Below the pieces are notes generated by a model. That model was not told the origin of the DNA, ran no database searches, and saw only the letters and a program-made list of their open reading frames with translations. From the NCBI GenBank assembly GCA_016714085.1, contig JADJNW010000001.1, positions 1,054,001 to 1,118,000 of the forward strand: a DNA stretch of 64,000 bases, in the 5' to 3' direction. The stretch's first letter is position 1. Every line of letters starts with the position of its first letter. The DNA comes from Saprospiraceae bacterium (GTDB lineage Bacteria > Bacteroidota > Bacteroidia > Chitinophagales > Saprospiraceae). Below, piece after piece: positions 1-7,559 of the stretch. Both the position numbers and the translations under genes were made by a program.

Positions 1-1
1 A

Positions 2-253
2 TACGAAGATCATCATTTCTTTACACAAGATGATATGAATGAAATAAAAGCTACTTTTGAGCGCCTGCAAAGTGATAAAAAAATTATATTAACGACAGAA
101 AAAGATAGGATGCGTCTGGAAATGCACCGTCCGTTTTTAATGGAGCATAATTTGCCTGTATTTGCGCTGCGGGTGCAGGTGCGTTTTCATTTTGAGGAGG
201 GTGACCAATTTGATCAATTAATTAAAGATTTTTTACTAAATTTTAAATCATAA
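2..253 (+). CDS. lpxK: Tetraacyldisaccharide 4'-kinase, C-terminal end (cut by the window edge)
   Basis: The frame is open from the first bases and begins Y-E-D-H-H-F-F-T-Q-D-D. This matches the DHHxFT..D motif near the C-terminus of LpxK, followed by the T-T-E-K-D segment also seen in that family. LpxK phosphorylates the 4' position of the lipid A disaccharide at the inner membrane. Only the last 83 codons are present, so the kinase P-loop cannot be checked. The gene ends 42 bp before the acyltransferase start on the same strand, so the two may be co-transcribed. Family assignment is by motif recognition from a partial sequence. Confidence 0.8.
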   Translation, partial: YEDHHFFTQDDMNEIKATFERLQSDKKIILTTEKDRMRLEMHRPFLMEHNLPVFALRVQVRFHFEEGDQFDQLIKDFLLNFKS

Positions 254-295
254 TAAAAAATATTTAAAGACAAACCAAAATTTTTAACTGACTTT

Positions 296-1618
296 ATGCA
301 AGTTATTTACCAACTTTTTAAGCTTATTGTAAAAGTCGCGCTTTGGGCTTACTTTCCCGATACAAAAATAAAAAATCGAGAGCGCTTACGCTTCAAAGGC
401 CCGGCTATTGTAGTAAGCAATCATCAGAATACCTTGATGGACGTGCTTGTTTGTGCTGCCTATTCGCGGGAGCAATTCTATTTTTTAGCGAATGCAGGGC
501 TTTTCAGGAGTAAATTTGGCAATTGGTTTTTTAATACTTTTTATTGCATCCCTGTTGAAAGATTATTAGATACAGATGGCAAACCTGTAAATAATGCTTC
601 GAGTTTTGCGCGCGCGGATCAACACATGGAAAAGGGCGGAACGCTTTACATTGCAGCGGAAGGCACGAGTTGGATGAAGCGGCATTTGCATCCGCTCAAG
701 ACCGGTACGGCGAGGATTGCATTTAGCGCGGGGCGCAAAAATAATTATAAATTAGACTTAAAAATTATACCTATTGGGCTGAATTACAGTGCGCCTACGG
801 AGTTTAGGAGCCATTTGTTTATGAATATAGGCGAGCCTTTATACGTGCGCGATTGGCAAGAGCTTTACGCAAAAGATCAAATTCAGGCGGTGCGGGAAAT
901 CACCAAAATATTAGAAGAACGCTTGCGCCCATTGATGATTGATACGAAAAATGAAAGCGAAGATGAATTGTTAAAGAAACTAGAGGAAATATTACAAAAT
1001 AGCCAGCCTGTTGATCTGGAAACGCAATTTTATCGGAGCAAAGAATTATTGGGATCTTTACATAATTGGCATATAAAAAATGAATTATCTTATAATAATT
1101 TCGCACAAGAACTAAATGACTATTTCAAAACATTATATCAGTATCGCCTCAGCGACCAGGCTGTTGCCAATGCTTTGGATAAAAGTCTTTGGTGGAAGTT
1201 ATTACTTATTATTACAGGGTTTCCTGTATTTTTATATGGCTATATAAATAATTTTTTACCTGCGTTTTTGCCAAAGTTGGCCTCCTGGTGGCTCGTGCAA
1301 CGCAAAGGACTTTACATTGGTTATACTTCCACGATTAAAATTTCGCTGGGCGTTATTACATTTCCATTATTTTATTGGCTGCAAAGCGAAGCAGTAGAAG
1401 CCATTTTTTCAACGAGGATTTCCTGGTGGTATTTGCTCAGTTTGCCGATCACAGGTTTATTTGCAATTGATTTTCAGGTTTTTATGAAAAAAACTTGGCA
1501 GCGATTACGATTCCAAATGCTGGATCGAGCGACTTCAGCCACTTTGCAAGAAAAAAGACAAGCAATTGGGCAAGAATTAGAAAAACTGGCTATTTTCGAT
1601 AGCAAAACAACGGTTTGA
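296..1618 (+). CDS. PlsC-like 1-acyl-glycerol-3-phosphate acyltransferase family membrane protein
   Basis: A 440-residue protein with an N-terminal hydrophobic segment and a PlsC/LPLAT acyltransferase domain in roughly residues 15-220. The catalytic block is S-N-H-Q-N-T-L-M-D (His43, Asp49), the HX5D variant common in Bacteroidota homologues. The phosphate-binding E-G-T-S motif follows near residue 121. The C-terminal third carries about three membrane segments (near residues 298-328, 345-370 and 380-400), which the plain ~240-residue PlsC lacks. It probably transfers acyl chains to a glycerophospholipid or related lipid at the inner membrane. The neighbouring lpxK and glycosyltransferase suggest envelope lipid metabolism, but the substrate cannot be read from the sequence. 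Confidence 0.85.
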   Translation: MQVIYQLFKLIVKVALWAYFPDTKIKNRERLRFKGPAIVVSNHQNTLMDVLVCAAYSREQFYFLANAGLFRSKFGNWFFNTFYCIPVERLLDTDGKPVNNASSFARADQHMEKGGTLYIAAEGTSWMKRHLHPLKTGTARIAFSAGRKNNYKLDLKIIPIGLNYSAPTEFRSHLFMNIGEPLYVRDWQELYAKDQIQAVREITKILEERLRPLMIDTKNESEDELLKKLEEILQNSQPVDLETQFYRSKELLGSLHNWHIKNELSYNNFAQELNDYFKTLYQYRLSDQAVANALDKSLWWKLLLIITGFPVFLYGYINNFLPAFLPKLASWWLVQRKGLYIGYTSTIKISLGVITFPLFYWLQSEAVEAIFSTRISWWYLLSLPITGLFAIDFQVFMKKTWQRLRFQMLDRATSATLQEKRQAIGQELEKLAIFDSKTTV

Positions 1619-1655
1619 TTCTCCAATAGGAGTCTTGATTGCAAACTTTAACTTA

Positions 1656-2800
1656 ATGCCAAGCAACTTTTACATTTTACATTTTGCGGTTTTACATTTT
1701 GACTTTCACCAAATCCTCCTCTGGCTCTTCGTCACAGCTACGGCTGTGCAGCTTTTATTCTGGCTTGGCATCTTCTCCAAGTTGGCATTTTATAGAGATA
1801 TAGAATCGTCTGATAAAGAACAAGCTCCCGTTTCGGTCATCATTTGCGCACGCAACGAAGCGGAAAATCTTTTAAAAAATTTACCCCATTTCCTAAGTCA
1901 AAACTACCGTTCCTTTGAAATAATTGTCGTAAACGATCATTCTACCGATAAAACTTGCGACGTTGTCTTGAATTTTCAATTAAAATTTCCGAATTTGCGC
2001 TTGATTAAAAATCAAAGTTCCCTGCCAGGGAAAAGTCGGCTTTGAGCGAAGGGATCAAAGCTGCGTCATTTGACATCATAGCGGTAAGCGATGCGGATTG
2101 TCAACCAGCGAGTAAAAATTGGCTGGCGACCATGCAAAGCTATATCCGGGGCGAGACTCAAATTGGTTTAGGGTATAGTCCTTACGAAGCGGAGCAAGGA
2201 TTTTTGAATCTTTTTATACGTTTCGAAACGATTTATACCGCGATTCAATATTTTTCATTTGCACTGGCAGGCATGCCTTATATGGGCGTAGGGCGCAATT
2301 TGATTTACCGCAAATCCTTATTCCATCAAGCGGGAGGCTTTCACAAACATACCCACATTGCATCAGGAGACGACGATCTCTTTGTCAATGCTGTTGCGAA
2401 CAACTCTAATACCAAAATAATACTTAATCCAAAGGCATTTGTCCTTTCCCAGCCAAAAGTGAGCTGGAGAGGCTACTACTACCAAAAATCACGACATCTC
2501 ACGACCGCTACGAGCTATCGCCCGATGCATCAGTTATTGCTGGGCGCATTGGCTGCGAGCCACGCCGGGCATTACTTGCTGGCATTGGCATTGCTCTTGA
2601 GCGGAAGGATGATTGTAATCACATTATTCATTTATGTGGTGAGAATCGTGGTAGTAGTATGGACTTATCGCCGAACCTTGCAACATTTGCAGGAGCCTGC
2701 TTTAACGAAGTGGATTCCTTTGCTCGACGCTGCGTACATCCTTTACTACTTCGCATTCGCACCGACACTTGTAAACGGTAAAAAAATCCCATGGAAGTAG
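1656..2800 (+). CDS. Family 2 glycosyltransferase, membrane-anchored, with one frameshift
   Basis: An N-terminal membrane segment (L-F-V-T-A-T-A-V-Q-L-L-F-W) precedes a GT2 domain with P-V-S-V-I-I-C-A-R-N-E-A, then V-N-D-H-S-T-D and V-S-D-A-D-C-Q-P (the DxD-like motif). Two C-terminal hydrophobic segments follow. The first frame stops at 2045 just after L-P-G-K; the second frame resumes at about 2036 as S-A-L-S-E-G-I. Adding one A to the A4 run near 2031-2035 restores P-G-K-K-S-A-L-S-E-G. This looks like a homopolymer indel, either real or a sequencing error. The ATG at 1656 was chosen over an upstream TTG, but the first 15 codons are low-complexity TTTTACATTTT repeats, so the true start could be further in. 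The 3' end overlaps the sigma-factor start by 10 bp. Confidence 0.75.
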
Positions 2801-3453
2801 TAACCCCTACACAAGGATTCGTAACACAAAGAGCCTTTGAAGATTACGAATTGGTACAACAGGCAGTACGCGGCAACCAGCGCGCGTATGCTTCATTGAT
2901 GGATCGCTACGAGCATTCCGTCTATCACACGATGCTGCGCATGGTACGCAATGCAGAAGACGCCACCGATCTCACCATCGAGGCATTTGGCAAAGCCTTT
3001 TGCAATCTAGTCAGCTACGTGCCGCGTCACGCATTTAGTACTTGGTTGTTTCGCATTGCGATCAACAATTGTATTGATCACATTCGGCGGAAGCGCTTGG
3101 TCTTGCTCTCGCTCGATGAATCGGTAGAAGCCGATGGCGATGGCGATTTCTCGGAAAGCCTGAAAGACCGCGGCCGCAACCCCGAAGAGCATATCATACG
3201 CGAGCAAAAACTCGAATTGATGCGCAGAGTGCTGCTGCAACTCGACCCCAAGTACCGCCTGATGATCGAAATGCGTTATTTTGAAGAACTGAGTTATGAT
3301 GAAATTGCTTTAGAACTTGATATACCCTTGGGTACGGTAAAAGCCCAGCTATACCGCGCCAAAGAATTGCTCCATGAACTGCTACAAAAACCCGGTAATA
3401 GCAACTATCTCGACTCCACGCGGAGCAAGAGAAGAACACAAAGTTTAGCGTAG
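2791..3453 (+). CDS. RNA polymerase sigma-70 factor, ECF subfamily
   Basis: 220 residues with a region 2 at about residues 25-95, including T-W-L-F-R-I-A-I-N-N-C-I-D-H-I-R-R-K-R, and a region 4 helix-turn-helix at about 150-205. Region 4 reads R-Y-F-E-E-L-S-Y-D-E-I-A, then G-T-V-K-A-Q-L-Y-R-A-K. The ATG lies inside the last codons of the glycosyltransferase, so translation may be coupled. No anti-sigma factor gene follows; a strong terminator does. ECF factors direct polymerase to a small set of promoters, often for envelope stress, but the regulon here is not visible. Confidence 0.92.
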   Translation: MEVVTPTQGFVTQRAFEDYELVQQAVRGNQRAYASLMDRYEHSVYHTMLRMVRNAEDATDLTIEAFGKAFCNLVSYVPRHAFSTWLFRIAINNCIDHIRRKRLVLLSLDESVEADGDGDFSESLKDRGRNPEEHIIREQKLELMRRVLLQLDPKYRLMIEMRYFEELSYDEIALELDIPLGTVKAQLYRAKELLHELLQKPGNSNYLDSTRSKRRTQSLA

Positions 3454-3478
3454 ATCAAAATTGATTAGAAAAGCAGAT

Positions 3479-3516
3479 GCCCCTTCGCGATGAATGCGGA
3501 GGGGTGTTTTTTGTTT
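3479..3516 (+). terminator. Intrinsic terminator after the ECF sigma gene
   Basis: The arms CCCCTTCGC (3480-3488) and GCGGAGGGG (3496-3504) pair over 9 bp with one G-U pair and a 7-nt loop. They are followed by TGTTTTTTGTTTT. The site lies 26 bp after the sigma-factor stop codon, in the sense orientation. Confidence 0.85.
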
Positions 3517-3717
3517 TATATAAGTTCTTTATTTTTGAAAGATGGAGTCGCGTATATAACCGGCCGCAAACGGCCAATAAACGCTTGTAATCGGATGCAC
3601 CTGAGATAGCAATTGATTATCAATAAATTAAACAAAAAAACTATAGGTAAAATAAACGCAATGCGTTAATACCGTAGTAAGGGCGACCTTACCAAACAGA
3701 ACAATAATCACATAATA

Positions 3718-4557
3718 TGGCCAGACAAATACAAAATTTGGGATTTACAACTTTGGCTTCATCAAGAACGGTGGAACATTTGTAAATGAACTTAATGAAT
3801 TACTCAAAGACACAAACGTCTTTGCAGAATATGACAAATTCAATAAGCACTTTTATAATCACGTGACTGTAAACATATTGATAAATAAAAAAATGGCATT
3901 AAACTTCTGCGTGACGACAATAAAAAGTATGCATTATTTAATCTTGGCTTACTGAACATTTATTTCAAGCCAATTTATTTAATTGTTGAAACTAAAGAAG
4001 AAAATGGAAAAGCTTACTATGCAAACCCATTTATATTAAAGAAAAGGACTACACTTGCTGACATTGGTTTCACTATTGACGGGAAACCTATTTCTGAAAA
4101 ACAACTACCTGAACCAGCACAATTTTACGACAACATAAATGAAATCATTTTTAAACCTGAACCGGAGTTTTATGACCCTGATGATGAAAAACTGAAACAC
4201 ATTATTGAAGAACGTAAAAGTCGTTTCCCTGATATTTATCAAACAGAGCCACAGAACTTGCAGTAATCTTGATACAGCCATTAAATGCTCCTATGAATTG
4301 TCAAAGAGAAATTACAAATTGGTAGTTCCTCAATACAGACCACAAGAAGATAAAATTCAATATCTGATGCCTATTTATCTTGGCGCAACATTTAATAAAC
4401 TTCCTGACTTTGCATTAGTGCTCGACCATGATAGCGGTTATTATAAACCTGAGACAATTCTTGAATTAGATTTGGATATCAAAACGCACGACTAATTGCT
4501 AAACCTGACAATTTTTGGTTAAACCCCGAACAAAGCGCGATAACAGCCACGTTATGA
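3718..4557 (+). pseudogene. DUF3825-like protein gene broken by several frameshifts
   Basis: No single frame is long, but joined frames give a continuous protein-like sequence. Segments are D-K-Y-K-I-W-D-L (from 3723), N-F-G-F-I-K-N-G-G-T-F (from about 3750), K-L-L-R-D-D-N-K-K-Y-A-L-F-N-L-G-L (from about 3902), then L-V-V-P-Q-Y-R (about 4321) and D-F-A-L-V-L-D-H. The end reads D-L-A-Y-Q-N-A-R-L-I-A-K-P-D-N-F-W-L. The last block matches the AYxNARLIA+PDxxWL end typical of DUF3825 proteins, and YALFNLGL matches their FNTGL block. The function of the family is not established. At least four indels are needed (near 3745, 3895, 4265, 4475), more than in most genes here, so real decay is possible. 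The region is richer in A+T than its neighbours and may be acquired DNA. Confidence 0.55.
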
Positions 4558-4879
4558 AGGTTTGCTTTATTCCCGGTGCAGATGACAGTTTGCTTCTAAT
4601 CCCCTTGCGAAGTGGCATTAATCTTCTTTCCCTTACGGCCGCACCTCCCTTCCCCCCGGCGGGCAGTGTGTTTTCAGAAAATTTGATACCGGTGTATATT
4701 AGGTGCTGGTGTCCTCTTCCCTGCGCCCGTAAGAAAAAATAAGTAGCGCGTTAGGCTCAAATTAATGAAGGTTGGGCAATGGTTTGTTTTTTGAGGAATG
4801 GGATGATTGGGGATAGTGTTATAGTATTTTAGTTTTGCTTGACCATAATACTATAACACCAAAACACCCTCATACCACA
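4558..4879. other. Gene-free stretch with two inverted repeats
   Basis: I see no supportable gene. The stretch holds an 11-bp imperfect inverted repeat, CTTACGGCCGC (4632-4642) with GCGCCCGTAAG (4723-4733), one mismatch. A GTTAGGC heptamer sits at 4751-4757. The perfect 13-bp repeat GTGTTATAGTATT / AATACTATAACAC lies at 4816-4859. A 75-codon open frame (4515-4742) shows no domain or signal I recognise. Confidence 0.5.
4816..4859. repeat. 13-bp perfect inverted repeat downstream of permease copy 1
   Basis: GTGTTATAGTATT (4816-4828) and AATACTATAACAC (4847-4859) are exact reverse complements with an 18-bp loop. They lie 21 bp after the stop of the minus-strand permease. The repeat could stabilise or end the transcript, but no U-tract follows on either strand. 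The right arm shares ACTATAACACC with a short repeat at 50368-50399, beside another permease stop. Confidence 0.6.
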
Positions 4880-7288
4880 TTACTCATTCCGCAGACTCTC
4901 CGCTGGATTCGCTACGACCGCTCGCATGACTTGCGAACCGATCATCAAAGCGCCCAAGAGCAGCATACCCAGCACGCCGGGTAGAAATAGCCAGGCGTTC
5001 ATCGAAATCCTGAAAGCAAAGGTTTGTAGCATTAGATTGCCAAGAACATAGCCCGCCGGAACAGCCAGCACCGTAGCGATCACTAGCAATAGCATAAACT
5101 CTTTGGATAGCAGCACTGCCAGATTCGACCAATTGGCCCCAAAGACTTTCCGAATGCTCACTTCCTTGGTGCGGGTGGCCACCGCATACGTAGCGATGCC
5201 CAACAAGCCCAGCGCGGCAATCGTAAAGGACAAAAAAGTAATAAAACCAACAATCCAGAGGATGTCTTGCATATTGGCGTAGTTCTCGCGGATGGTGTCT
5301 TCGTAGAATTCGTAAGTAAATTCGTGCGCGGGGTCAATCTTATCCCAGGTGCGTTCCATCGCTGCCAAAGTGCTGGTCACATCGCTGCTATTCACTTTGA
5401 TATTCAACAAACGCAGATTCGTAGGGTCGTACCGCAGCAATAGCGGCTCAAGAGCATAATTTGCAGGCTTGAACAAAAAATCTTTTAATACGCCATGAAT
5501 CGCCAGCGTAGTGCTGTCGCCGATGATGATGGTTTTGCCAAGCGCATCCATCGGCGTACCCAATTTAAATTGCTCCACAAATTTTTCATTTACAACAGCG
5601 AATAGTTCGTGCTGCTGGGTCGGGTTATTGGGGAAATTTTCACCGGCTATTATTTTTAATTCGAGATTGGGAATAAACTGATGGTCAATGGTATAATCCC
5701 GAACGATGACAGGCTCCTCCTCCACGTTTTTGCGCACATCCACAGAGCCATCCTCCCATGTACCCATATTATGCGAAACGCCGGAGACACGCTCCACGCC
5801 TGCGATATTGCTCATCTCGGTGGCAACGGTCTGGTAATCTTGTCCTTGCAATTCCACATTGACCAATAGCTCCTGATTGAAACCATAATCCATGTTGAAA
5901 ATATAGCGCATCTGCTGATAATTGACTGTAATGCAAATCAGAAACAACAAGGACACCGTGAATTGAATGACAATCAAGGACTTTTGCAAGCCCAGACGCC
6001 GGAAGGGTTTGAAGCTTTCCAACTTTTGTAAAATGACTTGAGGGCGCGTTTTCGATAATAAAACCGCCGGTAATGTCCCAGCCAACAGGCCGACCGTTAG
6101 TGCAAATGCGACAAACCATGCGACCGTGGAGGCATCTATTTTCAAAGTGATGTCAGAAAAGCGTGTAAACTCCAACTGGTTGAACCCGGGAATGATTAAT
6201 TGCAGCAGTAGAAAACCAATGCCAAGTGATAGCAGCGCTGTAAAAATCGCTTCGCCCAGGAATTGCCAGGCCACATGACCGCGCGATGCGCCCATTACCT
6301 TGCGCACGCCAATCTCTTTGGTACGCTTCAAGGAATGCGCAACGGTCAGGTTGGTATAATTAAAACTCGCTAATAAAATAATGACGCCGCCCAGCGCAGA
6401 TAAAAACCATAGCAAAAAGGCGGGTAAGGCTCTGCCCATGTTATTGGAAAAGTTGGGGCCAGGCGTAATCTTCCCTAAAGCTTGCAAGCGGAACCGATAG
6501 CCTGCGTCGCGGGTTTCCAAATCAAGATCAGCGTAATGTTCTTTAGAAATGGCGTTCAGGGCGTTTTCAACTTCGCTAGGGTTCACCCCGTCTTTCAGTA
6601 AGAAGTAATTGTAGTTGGAATAATAATTGGGCCAGTTTTCGGTGACGTTCAGTCGTGGGTTCTCTTGTCTTTCCAGGCTCGGCACAGTAGTAAAAGAAGC
6701 CAGGGCTTCAAACTCCAAATGCGATTTGCCGGGCGGTTCTTGCAGTACGCCGGTGATTTCAAACAAGCCTATTTCGGGAAATTCGATCGTTTTGCCAATG
6801 GGATCAGTCGTTCCAAAAAAACGCTGCGCCGTTTCAGCGGTCAGCACGATGGTAAAAGGTTTGGCAAAGGCATTAGCAGGATCGCCGCTTTGGAGTTTAT
6901 AGCCAAAGAGTTTGAAAAAATTGGCATCGGTGAATAAGCCGCTTACTGCTAATTGCTTCCCTTCGGCAGTTGCTTCTCCGTTCAGCCCTCTGCACAGCGG
7001 TATCCAGGCTTCCGCAAATCGGTAATTATCGGTCAAGGTTTTCCCGATGAGATAAGGTGAAGAAGCATAAGACTCCACGTCACCATTTGTGCGCTGCGCA
7101 TCGGTGATGACGCGGTAAACCCGATCGCCATTCGGGTGGAATTGGTCGTAGCGATACGCATCCTGAATCAACATAATAATCAGGAGACACACCGAAATAC
7201 TTACTGCTAATCCTATGATATTGATGAGGGAAAAAGTCCTGTTTTTCAACAGATTACGAAAAGCGGTTTTGATGTAATTTTGAAGCAT
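4880..7288 (-). CDS. Orphan MacB/FtsX-type ABC permease, copy 1
   Basis: About 802 residues. The architecture is that of the whole family here: one N-terminal membrane segment, a MacB-like periplasmic core (about residues 60-270), an FtsX block of three membrane segments, another membrane segment, a second periplasmic core, and a second FtsX block. The cytoplasmic coupling-helix motifs are R-T-K-E-I-G-V-R-K-V-M-G-A (near residue 322) and R-T-K-E-V-S-I-R-K-V-F-G-A in the second half. MacB-type permeases transmit ATPase strokes to the periplasm rather than form a pore, yet no ATPase gene is adjacent. I place the start at 7288 (M-L-Q-N-Y-I-K) because it aligns with the paralogues; an upstream ATG at 7312 is possible. 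A terminator at 7455-7490 separates it from copy 2, so it probably has its own promoter. Confidence 0.88.
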   Translation of the reverse strand: MLQNYIKTAFRNLLKNRTFSLINIIGLAVSISVCLLIIMLIQDAYRYDQFHPNGDRVYRVITDAQRTNGDVESYASSPYLIGKTLTDNYRFAEAWIPLCRGLNGEATAEGKQLAVSGLFTDANFFKLFGYKLQSGDPANAFAKPFTIVLTAETAQRFFGTTDPIGKTIEFPEIGLFEITGVLQEPPGKSHLEFEALASFTTVPSLERQENPRLNVTENWPNYYSNYNYFLLKDGVNPSEVENALNAISKEHYADLDLETRDAGYRFRLQALGKITPGPNFSNNMGRALPAFLLWFLSALGGVIILLASFNYTNLTVAHSLKRTKEIGVRKVMGASRGHVAWQFLGEAIFTALLSLGIGFLLLQLIIPGFNQLEFTRFSDITLKIDASTVAWFVAFALTVGLLAGTLPAVLLSKTRPQVILQKLESFKPFRRLGLQKSLIVIQFTVSLLFLICITVNYQQMRYIFNMDYGFNQELLVNVELQGQDYQTVATEMSNIAGVERVSGVSHNMGTWEDGSVDVRKNVEEEPVIVRDYTIDHQFIPNLELKIIAGENFPNNPTQQHELFAVVNEKFVEQFKLGTPMDALGKTIIIGDSTTLAIHGVLKDFLFKPANYALEPLLLRYDPTNLRLLNIKVNSSDVTSTLAAMERTWDKIDPAHEFTYEFYEDTIRENYANMQDILWIVGFITFLSFTIAALGLLGIATYAVATRTKEVSIRKVFGANWSNLAVLLSKEFMLLLVIATVLAVPAGYVLGNLMLQTFAFRISMNAWLFLPGVLGMLLLGALMIGSQVMRAVVANPAESLRNE

Positions 7289-7454
7289 AGCTTTAGTTTT
7301 TATGATATACAATTCAATTACGCTAAAGACATTTTACGTGGGAACAGTAATGGGGTAAGACGCGCTAACTTTAATTTATGTTACAATTATCCAAACTTAT
7401 GCCTTTGATATTTGAGTAAAGACGAAGTTTACATTCAAAAGTTGGAATAGCAGA

Positions 7455-7490
7455 AGAATAAAAAAGAAGAGCAACCCAAAGGCTGCTCTC
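7455..7490 (-). terminator. Intrinsic terminator after permease copy 2
   Basis: On the minus strand, AGAGCAGCC and GGTTGCTCT pair (one G-U) around a TTTG loop, followed by TCTTTTTTATTC. The site lies about 70 bp after the copy 2 stop codon. It appears to close the long permease operon that starts near 23.05 kb, leaving copy 1 as a separate unit. Confidence 0.75.
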
Positions 7491-7559
7491 GAATGATTAG
7501 TATGAAATTACTATGCGCAAAAAATACCTTTATCTAAATGATTAGTAAAGTTCACCAAG

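Noticed and set aside
4747..4757. Integron attC site (GCGCGTTAGGC core) after the DUF3825 remnant
   Set aside because: The GTTRRRY core is present, but I find no matching RYYYAAC partner at the right distance, and no integrase gene.
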